Source: Symsagittifera roscoffensis
Taxonomy: Eukaryota; Xenacoelomorpha; Acoela; Convolutidae
Length of the DNA: 60,000 nucleotides
Assembly (NCBI RefSeq): GCF_963678635.1
Contig: NC_087070.1
Location: forward strand, 41,423,831-41,483,830
Direction: 5' to 3'
This document shows, piece after piece, positions 7,776 through 14,887 of this stretch; position 1 is the stretch's first letter, and the number at the start of each line of letters is the position of its first letter. The position numbers and the translations under genes are program-made. Below the pieces are notes generated by a model. It made no database searches, was not told where the DNA came from, and saw nothing but the letters and a program-made list of their open reading frames with translations.

Positions 7776-9092
7776 TTAGGTCATAAGAGTGTTTTTGGTA
7801 ATTTTTCTATCTGAACGCACATAAACTGTTGATGCACGCTCTCCCATAAACAATAACTCGACGTTATTAGCGAGACCTGCGTCAAACTTGAGTTCGAGCG
7901 AAATAGTGCAATTGGTCAATTCAGGATGAATAAAATCGTGTGAAGCCTCCTGAGTAGACGTGAGATCAAAAGCCATAATATAATGATTATCATAATTAGC
8001 GAGACTGATTCCATGACTAGTGTTTAAAACAAAATCAAGAGCCTCAAGCGTATTGTAATAAATTCTTTTATTGTCTGATGTTGAGATGGGAGTTCCGGCA
8101 ATGGGTAGACCGTTTCTGTAAACAATGATCTCATTCAACCCAAATTTCTGGTAATGAAAAGGGTTTGTTCTATTAGTACCCAAATATGCTTCGTTTATGC
8201 TCATTGCTACTATCATTCTTCGAACAGGTTCTTTTGCAAAAACATCCTCTTGTCGCCAGCTTTGTACTCCTGCAGTTGCGAGAAACGTTTTTGGTACTAC
8301 TTCGATGTAATTGTAAATTGCCGGGTTCTTCAACAAAGTTTTTTCTATTGATGAGAGAACATAGTCAGTCACAGTCATCTTTCTGACATAGAGGTTAGCT
8401 TCGATTATTTGGACCTTGTAGTGTTTAGCTGCATCTTCAGATATGACAACAAAATCATTAGGAGAACGTCTAAGAGACAATCTTATTGTCACACCGCTAA
8501 GTAGATGCTTGTCACACGACAAAAAATCGCAAGCAATTTTACCAAATAGCTTCAGCTCGCTCGAGGCCGCAACGAGACCTTTACGCTCCGTAACATCATC
8601 AGCTCTCCTTCCAGCACCGTCAATGGCTGATGGATTTTCTTCATAATAATAACCTTGACAAGCCAACCATGTTTTCTTGGCATCATTACCGTATGAAAAC
8701 TCGGTCTCAATAAAGCTTTTATGGGCAAAATTAGCATTGGTAGTTGATATTTTTTCACCATTCAGAGACAGTGTACACTCAGAAAATAATGAAGATAAAG
8801 GATTGTTAACAAAATACGGCGTATCTCTGTTTGCCGCCTCTGTAGCATGTGTTCGAAGCACGTTTCCATTGCTTCGAACAATTCGTGCAACTATTTCCAA
8901 ACGAGTACGTTGAAGATCGATGAAATTATTTCTGTCGCCGAGTACTTCAAACTCTAGCATAGGACCATCAGGGGAGTAGGAAGGTCCAATTTTTTGGGTG
9001 AATGCATTTTCAAAAGTGACAAGCAAAGGCGGTTTCTCAAATAAGTCCAAGGAGCTGTGAGTTGCTTCACTCGGGATTAAATTAGAAATCAT
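7776..9092 (-). CDS. Major capsid protein (double jelly-roll, hexon-like)
   Basis: 438 residues. The start has the family's signature order: a LDLFEKPP segment (about 16-23), a beta strand, a short P-D-G-x-hydrophobic-E-F segment (about 41-49), then F-I-D-L-x-R-T-R-L-E (about 57-66), and after about 90 the NNPLSSLFSECTLSLNGE segment. This is the start of the first jelly roll in Polinton/adintovirus hexon proteins. The second half (about 230-430) is again beta-rich, as expected of a second jelly roll. It would build the icosahedral shell as trimers. The length is near the lower end for this family. The ATG at 9092 overlaps the end of the basic core gene by 11 bases, suggesting coupled expression from a polycistronic message. 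Confidence 0.9.
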   Translation of the reverse strand: MISNLIPSEATHSSLDLFEKPPLLVTFENAFTQKIGPSYSPDGPMLEFEVLGDRNNFIDLQRTRLEIVARIVRSNGNVLRTHATEAANRDTPYFVNNPLSSLFSECTLSLNGEKISTTNANFAHKSFIETEFSYGNDAKKTWLACQGYYYEENPSAIDGAGRRADDVTERKGLVAASSELKLFGKIACDFLSCDKHLLSGVTIRLSLRRSPNDFVVISEDAAKHYKVQIIEANLYVRKMTVTDYVLSSIEKTLLKNPAIYNYIEVVPKTFLATAGVQSWRQEDVFAKEPVRRMIVAMSINEAYLGTNRTNPFHYQKFGLNEIIVYRNGLPIAGTPISTSDNKRIYYNTLEALDFVLNTSHGISLANYDNHYIMAFDLTSTQEASHDFIHPELTNCTISLELKFDAGLANNVELLFMGERASTVYVRSDRKITKNTLMT

Positions 9093-9489
9093 TTTTAACC
9101 CTTGTAAAGAAATCGGAGCGACTTCTCTGTGCAGTTCGTTTTCTGGGAATGACGCGTCTCGTTTTTCGTTTAAACGCCGTCGTTCTTTTCGGATGACTTT
9201 TCCGAGATCTACTTCCTCCTCCTACTTGCTTTTTGATTGTTTTTCTAACGGTGCTTTTGAGTGCCTGCTTAGGACTTTTTCTTTTTGTTGCAACTTCTAT
9301 CAGTTCTGGAGCTGCCTGAAGAAGTAGTTCTTTTCCGATTTTTTTAGCCGCGGGTATCACAAATTTTCGAGCCAGTGGAAGTGCGACTCTTCCTATTCCC
9401 AAGGCTAATGCACCGAAGCCACTGCCTCGTTGTCTATAATGCCCCGAGAAATGTGGTAGGTTTGCTTGGTTGTGGTAATATGAATCCAT
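9082..9489 (-). CDS. Small basic virion core protein (pX/pVI-like)
   Basis: 135 residues from the ATG at 9489. The middle (about 20-65) is a Gly/Ala/Leu-rich amphipathic stretch beginning RGSGFGALALG, followed by IPAAKKIGKELL. The C-terminal half is extremely basic (Lys/Arg clusters such as KRKTRR and RKRTAQR), suiting binding of packaged DNA. Polintons and adenoviruses carry small proteins with this two-part plan between the minor and major capsid genes, and the position here is the same. The start lies 6 bases downstream of the stop of the minor capsid gene; an upstream TTG would extend it by three residues and is less likely. The role in DNA condensation or membrane disruption is inferred from composition and position. 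Confidence 0.75.
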   Translation of the reverse strand: MDSYYHNQANLPHFSGHYRQRGSGFGALALGIGRVALPLARKFVIPAAKKIGKELLLQAAPELIEVATKRKSPKQALKSTVRKTIKKQVGGGSRSRKSHPKRTTAFKRKTRRVIPRKRTAQRSRSDFFTRVKNDF

Positions 9490-9494
9490 TTTGA

Positions 9495-10388
9495 TCAATT
9501 GCTAAACTTTTGAAATTTCAAAGTCAGAACAACTTTTCCCCCTCCAGCGAAAGGAACAAGTCCTCCAGTTTCTGTGCGCAAGTTCACAGAAATATTGGAA
9601 ATATTATTGACCAAAAGTTTTTTAAAATCCAAATTACTAAACACTTTACGATGATTCGGTTCAATTGTACATGCGTAACCGTTTTTCACTCGACGATTTG
9701 TATCAATGACTCGTAAAAGGGGTGCTTTTGTGTCTCCGACTATTTGATAATGAATTATGTCCAGATAAATAAACATAAGCTGAGTACCAGCGCATACATC
9801 AACGGGATAGTCAGCAATAAGATCTTGGGTAGAGAATGTGCTATGTTTCGTGCTTCCTTGTTTGTAACCTATATGATAACCAGTTCCATCTCTGACGCCT
9901 TTGAATCCAAGTAGACTAGGAATTTGCGGGCTTGAAAAAGTTATACCTTCCCAATAATGCAGCCATAAGGAAAGATGTTTGGTTATTGGATCTATTACGT
10001 AATCCAATTTCTCTAATTCTGTCTTTCGACGAATCTCGTCCAGTATTTGATCAATGCTCGTATATTCTCCTTTTGTTAATTTTGCTGTTTCTCCAAGGTA
10101 AGGTCTGGAGATCTTGTCTTTCTCAACTTTCATGCTTGCTATAACCCGATCTTTTTTGTAGTACACAATGTTGTTGTCAGTTACGTTGTTTATCTGAGTA
10201 GGGAAGGTAATTTCTGTAACTGCTACTCTCCATTCACCTTGCAAATTTATTTCTTCACTCAGGAGATTTTTGAAGTTGGCCAGAGTGTTATCCTTAAAAA
10301 CGTTCATTGATGCAGATGAAACTAGGGTAATTGTGAAGGAAGGGGGAACATTATGGGTGAAAAGACTGTCGGAAGTGCCCTCAGTCAT
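9495..10388 (-). CDS. Minor capsid (penton-like, single jelly-roll) protein
   Basis: 297 residues. The N-terminal pattern, a beta strand (FTITLVSSAS), then NVFKDNTLANF, a stretch ending in NLQGEWRVAVTEITFP, is characteristic of the Polinton/adintovirus penton-like protein. The remainder is beta-rich, with a GYHIGYKQGS loop and a Gly-rich GGGKVVLTLKF terminal strand. It should form the fivefold capsomers next to the hexon-like protein. The ATG at 10388 overlaps the integrase stop in the sequence ATGACTGA (8 shared bases), and its own stop lies just before the core protein start. The frame is intact. Confidence 0.88.
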   Translation of the reverse strand: MTEGTSDSLFTHNVPPSFTITLVSSASMNVFKDNTLANFKNLLSEEINLQGEWRVAVTEITFPTQINNVTDNNIVYYKKDRVIASMKVEKDKISRPYLGETAKLTKGEYTSIDQILDEIRRKTELEKLDYVIDPITKHLSLWLHYWEGITFSSPQIPSLLGFKGVRDGTGYHIGYKQGSTKHSTFSTQDLIADYPVDVCAGTQLMFIYLDIIHYQIVGDTKAPLLRVIDTNRRVKNGYACTIEPNHRKVFSNLDFKKLLVNNISNISVNLRTETGGLVPFAGGGKVVLTLKFQKFSN

Positions 10389-11601
10389 GATTGTCCTTCT
10401 CCAGAACGCGAATCAGTTCAGACTCGTAAAATTTTCCCTCAATCGGTTCTCTGTTAGAATCAATCAAATTGTATGTTGGGGGATTTCGTGTTGGTATGTC
10501 AAAAACTTCAAACACTTCATCGGTGAACGATTGTTTGTAACCCTTGCGAAAACGTATGTCTACTTTGGCAAGTCTAACATAATCACCAACATAAAGCTTT
10601 GGACGTCGAACTAACTTCAAAGACTGTTCTGCTCTTAATGAAATCAGGCGAGGAACATCTTTTTTAGTTACTTTATTTGGTGCAAGATTTGTGACACGAT
10701 TTGTTCTCGAATTAATTGCATTGACAAAATCTTGCAATTTGTCAATGTATGAGTAAGTCCATTTATCCTCCAAGTACTTATAAATAAGATTTTTCAAGGA
10801 ACGGATATTTCTCTCAGCGAATGCGGACTTTTTCTCGCTCTCTGTGCTATATGTGTTTATGCCTTTCTTTTTACATAATGCTTCGAAGGACCCTTTAAAC
10901 TCTGTGCCCTTGTCCACCCATACTTTTTCCGGTTGTTTTGTCGTTATCATTAGTTTGAACGCTTCTGCTGTTGTAGTAGCATACTTTGATTTCAAGGGTT
11001 GCACTCTGAGATAGCGGGACATGCAGTCAACTGCAACAAGCAGATACTTAACATCATGGTTGTACTGGGCAAGTTTATCAACAAAGGCCAGATCTAATGA
11101 CCAGATTTCGTCGATATCGTAAACTATGACCTTGAGTCGCGGCGTTTTTCGGATCACAGTTCGATATTTTGTGTAAGCAGGTTCAGTATGAAGGAAATGT
11201 TTAACTTTCTTTCGCGACAAATTGCTTGCTTTTATCAAGTTGTTCACACTACCAAATAACGCGGGACCTTTGTCACTGTATTTAGTTTTCAACAATTTTT
11301 CTTCAATCTTGGTAATTTTCCCATTGTTTTGTTTGCGCCTTCGTCTTTTCTGACGTTGGAGAATCTGAATCGTTATGGGGCGTTCCGTATGAGTCAGAGC
11401 CTTCTTCTGACTCTTTTTCACGTTTTTGGTTTTGGGTTTTTCTATTACCGCTGAGACTTTTTCGTTTGTGTTTTTTACTTCTCTTAAGGTTTGCACTACT
11501 TTTTTCCTGCCAAGTGGGCGATGTTGAGCGGGTTCTTGAGGGTCCGGGTTCTCGTTTCTCTTGAGCGTTAAAAGACGCTGACTGAACCGCGTGTTTGGCA
11601 T
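10381..11601 (-). CDS. INT: Retrovirus-type integrase (rve family)
   Basis: 406 residues. A basic, low-complexity N-terminus (1-105) precedes the element-specific N-terminal region (YSDKGPALFGS, about 108-118) and the RNase H-fold core. Catalytic residues visible are D170 (EIWSLDLAF), D230 (VWVDKGTEF) and E263 (SAFAERNIR). The C-terminal part (about 333-398) with KLYVGDYVRLAK is the usual SH3/chromo-like tail. The enzyme inserts the element's linear DNA into host chromosomes. The first 299 bases overlap the end of the gene at 11303-12163 in another frame; no downstream ATG precedes the conserved part closely, so the ATG at 11601 is taken. All three acidic residues are kept. Confidence 0.93.
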   Translation of the reverse strand: MPNTRFSQRLLTLKRNENPDPQEPAQHRPLGRKKVVQTLREVKNTNEKVSAVIEKPKTKNVKKSQKKALTHTERPITIQILQRQKRRRRKQNNGKITKIEEKLLKTKYSDKGPALFGSVNNLIKASNLSRKKVKHFLHTEPAYTKYRTVIRKTPRLKVIVYDIDEIWSLDLAFVDKLAQYNHDVKYLLVAVDCMSRYLRVQPLKSKYATTTAEAFKLMITTKQPEKVWVDKGTEFKGSFEALCKKKGINTYSTESEKKSAFAERNIRSLKNLIYKYLEDKWTYSYIDKLQDFVNAINSRTNRVTNLAPNKVTKKDVPRLISLRAEQSLKLVRRPKLYVGDYVRLAKVDIRFRKGYKQSFTDEVFEVFDIPTRNPPTYNLIDSNREPIEGKFYESELIRVLEKDNHD

Positions 11602-12163
11602 TTCGATTTATTACCAGGTTTTCATTCAAGTTGAGAGCAGTTAAAATGTTAATGAACGCCGGATTGTGTAGTTTTTTCGTTGGTTGTTGTATGTCGTATA
11701 AAAATATTGTAGCTTTAAGTCCTGTTGGTACTTTATCTACATATATCACCTCATTGTCATGGTTTATGGTTACTCTTTCTGAATTTTCTATAATTTCAAG
11801 TACGGTTTTTGCTCTAACAAATTTTTTGTCTTCTAAAACTTGTAACTGTCCTAAAATGCTTTCGGTCTGTCTATTGTGTTTCTCTTCTAGTTTTTCGTCT
11901 TTAACACGTTCGACCGGTACTTCTTCATCGTCCGTTAACAGTTTAAGCTGTTCTTGTTGGGGCTCAACATTATCCGTAAATGTTTCCTTCGTTGCAGTAG
12001 TCTTACTAGTTTGTGGAGGTAATTGGGGTCTAAGCCGGTTAAGATAGGACAGTTGAGCATTTTTATGTTTAATATTATTATCATGAAGAACACGTGCAGC
12101 ATGTGGCTGCTCTTTAACATATAAATGTTTCGGAATTAGAATGAATTCTTCAGCAGTCATCAT
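11303..12163 (-). CDS. Conserved Polinton-type protein of unknown function (286 residues)
   Basis: The N-terminus EEFILIPKHLY resembles a protein commonly found before the integrase or ATPase in animal Polinton/adintovirus elements. A charged, probably coiled or disordered stretch follows (about 25-105). Then comes a compact domain (about 108-190) with the pattern AKTVLEIIENSERVTINHDN, EVIYVDKVPTGLKATIFLYD and HNPAFINILTALNL. The tail is Lys/Arg/Ser-rich and overlaps the integrase gene in another frame for 299 bases. The ATG at 12163 shares its A with the TAA of the gene upstream (TAATG). A second ATG follows directly at 12160. The function is unknown; the family is recognised by pattern only. 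Confidence 0.7.
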   Translation of the reverse strand: MMTAEEFILIPKHLYVKEQPHAARVLHDNNIKHKNAQLSYLNRLRPQLPPQTSKTTATKETFTDNVEPQQEQLKLLTDDEEVPVERVKDEKLEEKHNRQTESILGQLQVLEDKKFVRAKTVLEIIENSERVTINHDNEVIYVDKVPTGLKATIFLYDIQQPTKKLHNPAFINILTALNLNENLVINRNAKHAVQSASFNAQEKREPGPSRTRSTSPTWQEKSSANLKRSKKHKRKSLSGNRKTQNQKREKESEEGSDSYGTPHNDSDSPTSEKTKAQTKQWENYQD

Positions 12164-12468
12164 TAAGTTGTGAGGTACTTGTAACAAAAATAAAGTATTT
12201 GTCGAACTAAATGGAAGCCTTCTTTACTCAAAATAATCGCACGTTTTTTGACAACACTGGTTTTTGGAGTTAATAAGTATTTGTATGCTGTCTCGAATCG
12301 TTCGATGTTTGCGATTTTAATGGGTACGTTTCCATTGACTACATTGAGCAAACATTCACAAACAAGTGTTATGATCTCACGATTTGAAGTTTTTCTAATT
12401 AATCTTCTTAGCTGGTCAGGTTTCAGTTGTACCATATGCCGCAGAATAGATAAGTTTTTCTTTTTCAT
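12163..12468 (-). CDS. Small conserved element protein (101 residues)
   Basis: A small helical, basic protein. The pattern LKPDQLRRLIRK, then ITLVCECLLNVVNGNVPI, then PKTSVVKKRAIILSKEGF matches a short protein recurrent in animal virus-like elements, where a C-E-C-x-L-N-V-x-x-G-N-V-P core is typical. No enzymatic motif is visible. It overlaps the ATPase gene by 53 bases at its start and the next gene by one base at its stop, fixing it in the overlapping cluster. The function is unknown. Confidence 0.75.
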   Translation of the reverse strand: MKKKNLSILRHMVQLKPDQLRRLIRKTSNREIITLVCECLLNVVNGNVPIKIANIERFETAYKYLLTPKTSVVKKRAIILSKEGFHLVRQILYFCYKYLTT

Positions 12469-13117
12469 TTGTGATTGGAGTAGTTTCTGCTTCAGATAAG
12501 GGTAAATAAAAAACTGTTGGCCCAGGTGGTGTGATATTTGAACAATATCTCAAACAATCTGATGTACGGGGGTCCAAGTCGATTAGAAGATGTCCAAAAG
12601 AGTCTCTGGTAGCTAATTCGTAACAGTTTCTCAAAAATTTTGATACATTCAATTGTCTTCCTAATAGATCTAGTTGCTGAACGTCGCGAGGCGATTTGAA
12701 CAGAATGATGTGTGAAGTGTTCAAATCAATCGTACGCGACCATCGACTTTGTTGAAACAAGTTATGCTTAACATATATTACATCTATCCCTCTATGTCTA
12801 CCCGCTGTCGCTAACCTAACAAATTCCTTGTCATTATAGATGTCTTCACATGAATCATCGAAAACTAGAAGAACATTTTCTAATTTTCTCACAGATTCGA
12901 ATCCGTCGAATTTCATGAACTCCATATTCACTTCGCGAGAAGACACTTTTTCTGAGAATGCAGGTTGCATCTCTTTGTAAAGATATAGAACGGTTCCAAA
13001 TTTAGGGTAAAAAGTATTTCCCATCAGAAGTTTCAAAATTAACTCAGTTTTCCCGGATCCTGAAGGTCCCACTATCGCCATAAAAATTCTTGTCGAAGTA
13101 TCAATCACTTTATTCAT
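12416..13117 (-). CDS. ATP: FtsK/HerA-type DNA-packaging ATPase
   Basis: 233 residues. Walker A is GPSGSGKT (17-24) and Walker B is LLVFDDS (84-90), followed by a segment with RHRGIDVIYVKHNLF (about 109-123) and Q/R-rich sensor positions. This compact layout is that of the A32-like genome-packaging ATPases of Polintons and related viruses, which pump DNA into the capsid. The ATG at 13117 overlaps the stop of the membrane protein gene as ATGA. An upstream TTG frame would add 24 residues inside the previous gene and is rejected. Its end overlaps the next gene by 53 bases. Both Walker motifs are intact. Confidence 0.93.
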   Translation of the reverse strand: MNKVIDTSTRIFMAIVGPSGSGKTELILKLLMGNTFYPKFGTVLYLYKEMQPAFSEKVSSREVNMEFMKFDGFESVRKLENVLLVFDDSCEDIYNDKEFVRLATAGRHRGIDVIYVKHNLFQQSRWSRTIDLNTSHIILFKSPRDVQQLDLLGRQLNVSKFLRNCYELATRDSFGHLLIDLDPRTSDCLRYCSNITPPGPTVFYLPLSEAETTPITNEKEKLIYSAAYGTTET

Positions 13118-13398
13118 ATTCTTGGGTTTGGTAGTACGTAACCAACCAAGCCTGATAAAATCGAGAACCAAACTGACGTTTCTTCGCAACTTAATTTAGT
13201 GAAAGAAAGTTTGAGAATGCAGAAAGTTAGTAAAATTAGAATTACTACCATTTGCGCAACAAAAACTACTTCAGACCTTGGCAAAGTTACATTGTTACAA
13301 AACTTCCATGATTTTTTTTCACTGTTTGTCTCGTTATAAACAAACTCTGTTACTAATGTTGCGTCAGGTTCATCTACTGCTGTTGTTGCTTCTGACAT
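13114..13398 (-). CDS. Small membrane protein (94 residues)
   Basis: A hydrophilic, acidic N-terminus (1-43) is followed by a strong membrane helix (about 45-65, VVFVAQMVVILILLTFCI). A second amphipathic to hydrophobic segment ends in VWFSILSGLVGYVLPNPRI. One cysteine lies between them. No signal peptide is apparent, so the N-terminus may face the cytosol or virion interior. The strongly patterned W-F-S-x-L-S-G-x-x-G-Y-x-L-P-x-P end suggests a conserved family, but I cannot name it. It lies directly upstream of the ATPase and overlaps it by four bases. A role in an internal membrane, egress or entry is inference. Confidence 0.7.
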   Translation of the reverse strand: MSEATTAVDEPDATLVTEFVYNETNSEKKSWKFCNNVTLPRSEVVFVAQMVVILILLTFCILKLSFTKLSCEETSVWFSILSGLVGYVLPNPRI

Positions 13399-13470
13399 TT
13401 GAGAAACTATTTATTCTACAGACTGCGTTAGACTTTTTCTCTCTGCGAATGAAGCTTGTAAAAAATTAAA

Positions 13471-13725
13471 TTACTTTTGAGAACAGTAAAAAATTTCATA
13501 AAGTGTGAAATCTCTATCATTTATGTCATGCATTTCTAAAACAAAGTTTGCTGGGATATTTGCGGTTTTTTTGTAGTACATTATTTTCTTCACAGTATCC
13601 TCTTTCACAATCGTCTTAATCTCATCTGGCAATTCACTGCTGTTTAGATCCATCTGAACTCCTGGCTGACGTTTGGGTACTAAGACTAGTTCGGGAAGAC
13701 ATACTCCTCGCTTGCTGGCTAACAT
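13471..13725 (-). CDS. Short accessory protein in an overlapping frame (84 residues)
   Basis: The ATG at 13725 opens 84 codons in a frame different from the PC4-like gene, which ends at 13634, so the two share about 92 bases. The frame stays open upstream of the ATG to about 13767. The protein has a mixed, globular-looking sequence (ELVLVPKRQP, then KKIMYYKKTANIPANFVLEMHD, then FTLYEIFYC) rather than shadow-like composition. It may be an independent small gene, or the true C-terminal part of the PC4-like protein displaced by a frameshift (programmed, mutational or a sequencing slip). No family is recognised. Confidence 0.5.
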   Translation of the reverse strand: MLASKRGVCLPELVLVPKRQPGVQMDLNSSELPDEIKTIVKEDTVKKIMYYKKTANIPANFVLEMHDINDRDFTLYEIFYCSQK

Positions 13726-13975
13726 TTCTGATAAACTTGAATCTCTGGAAGTATACAAATTGATCAATAACTGGAAAAAACCTCTTCAACGTAGACAACT
13801 CTTCTTCGGAAATTATTATTTGCTCCTTCCTCTGAACAATTTGGCCACTGCAATCAATACGCTCTATTCTCGTTAATGAAATTTTAATATCACCCTCTGG
13901 AGTCATCCACGCACAAAGCATTGAATTTTGTGATAGGTATGTCTCCACTTTCGCTGATCTCTCGCTGTTGTTCAT
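13634..13975 (-). CDS. PC4/p15-like protein (second copy type), C-terminus of doubtful frame
   Basis: 113 residues. Residues about 19-72 fit the PC4 pattern: LCAWMTPEGDIKISLTRIER, a loop, then KEQIIISEEELSTLKRFFP, giving the beta-turn-beta and final helix of the single-stranded-DNA-binding fold. The last 30 residues are a Ser/Thr/Arg-rich low-complexity run, where the next frame (13725-13471) looks more protein-like, so a frame change inside the gene is possible. The start at 13975 lies within the gene above by 86 bases. It resembles the protein at 6042-6401 in type, not closely in sequence. A role in replication or late transcription is inferred. Confidence 0.5.
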   Translation of the reverse strand: MNNSERSAKVETYLSQNSMLCAWMTPEGDIKISLTRIERIDCSGQIVQRKEQIIISEEELSTLKRFFPVIDQFVYFQRFKFIRNVSQQARSMSSRTSLSTQTSARSSDGSKQQ

Positions 13976-14459
13976 TTTTCAACCAATCATAAAAAACCTT
14001 GGTTTTCTTCAAGGCACAATGATTCCTGGAGTTGTAATGTGGAATATGTTTATTGCAACTTGGATAATTTTTAAAATATAAGTTTTCAACCCGAGGACAG
14101 CCCAAATCATCTAGGTTTTCAATCTTTCGGTCCAAGTACTTGGCCAAAAATTCTGTCTTTTCTTTTCCTTTAGCGTAAAAAACGGCACCAGGATTTCTCA
14201 GCACAAAACTCTGAAGTATTTGATTCAAGTTTATATAAAGATAATCACCGTTTTCCCAATGGAGACCGTGTAAATAATTAGTTAACCAGTTGTAAGCTTT
14301 TTGTTCAAGCTTTGGTAGTATATTGAAATTAGCTGGAGGTAGGAAAATGAGTCGATCGCTGTAGTCTGAAGTTGTTATTGCTAATTCTTTAACCACAAAG
14401 GCGTTTTTCTTGTAACGAAAGCCTTCCACGTCAAGCACAACTGATCTCTCGCCTAGCAT
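13890..14459 (-). CDS. Accessory protein with DEDD/RNase H-like start (189 residues)
   Basis: Opens with VVLDVEGF (D10, E12 of a D-x-E motif on a beta strand), followed by a second strand AFVVKELAI, as in RNase H-fold 3'-5' exonucleases. A helix with NWLTNYLHGLHWENGD, a strand-like AVFYAKGKEKTEFLAKYL (about 92-109) and a terminal FYDWL helix (about 157-161) are compatible with the fold. A clear third and fourth acidic position (Exo II and Exo III) is not obvious, and the Cys/His residues near 134-148 might bind metal. I call it exonuclease-like with reserve. Its start overlaps the gene above by 7 bases and its end overlaps the PC4-like gene by 86. Confidence 0.6.
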   Translation of the reverse strand: MLGERSVVLDVEGFRYKKNAFVVKELAITTSDYSDRLIFLPPANFNILPKLEQKAYNWLTNYLHGLHWENGDYLYINLNQILQSFVLRNPGAVFYAKGKEKTEFLAKYLDRKIENLDDLGCPRVENLYFKNYPSCNKHIPHYNSRNHCALKKTKVFYDWLKNEQQREISESGDIPITKFNALCVDDSRG

Positions 14460-14887
14460 TCTAGTAAATGATAAACTTCTGGTTTTTTCAACTTAATGAA
14501 AAGGCAGAACGCTATTCCACTCAAATGTCCCAATAAGCTGTTGTTACAGTTCCAGGGCAACATGTAACAGTACGTGGGACCCTGTTGATAAAATTCGTGT
14601 ATAAATCCGGCCGCATCGTGCAAAATAGCGTGCAATCGTAAAATTTTGGAATTTTTCAAATATTTGTCCAAGGAAGAGTTATCAATACCAATCAAGCCAC
14701 CATAAGGTCTCAACTTAATTAAAATGTCGTAGTTAAGGTTATCAGAACTAACAAAAAACAGAGAACATGCAGCTAGAAAATAGTTGCGTCGGTTAGAATT
14801 ATCAGGATAAGTTTGTTTCAAAGACGTATAAATTTCGTGAATTATTTTCAAATCAATAGGAGTTACTCTGCTTTTTTGCAATTTCAT
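14453..14887 (-). CDS. Unrecognised accessory protein (144 residues)
   Basis: Not recognised. A mostly helical sequence with a distinctive segment LRLHAILHDAAGFIHEFYQQ (about 83-102) rich in His, Asp and aromatic residues, followed by GPTYCYMLPWNCNNSLLGHL and a hydrophobic stretch GIAFCLFIKL (about 124-133). Cysteines and histidines could bind metal, but no known motif is evident. It overlaps the gene above by 35 bases and that below by 7, so it belongs to the same transcription unit. Confidence 0.6.
   Translation of the reverse strand: MKLQKSRVTPIDLKIIHEIYTSLKQTYPDNSNRRNYFLAACSLFFVSSDNLNYDILIKLRPYGGLIGIDNSSLDKYLKNSKILRLHAILHDAAGFIHEFYQQGPTYCYMLPWNCNNSLLGHLSGIAFCLFIKLKKPEVYHLLEC

Noticed and set aside
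11595-12047. Plus-strand open frame of 150 codons
   Set aside because: It lies opposite the conserved gene at 11303-12163 and has a shadow-like Ser/Leu/Cys composition.
13117-13189. N-terminal extension of the ATPase from a TTG
   Set aside because: An ATG overlapping the previous stop (ATGA) gives the usual N-terminus; the extension lies wholly within the membrane protein gene.
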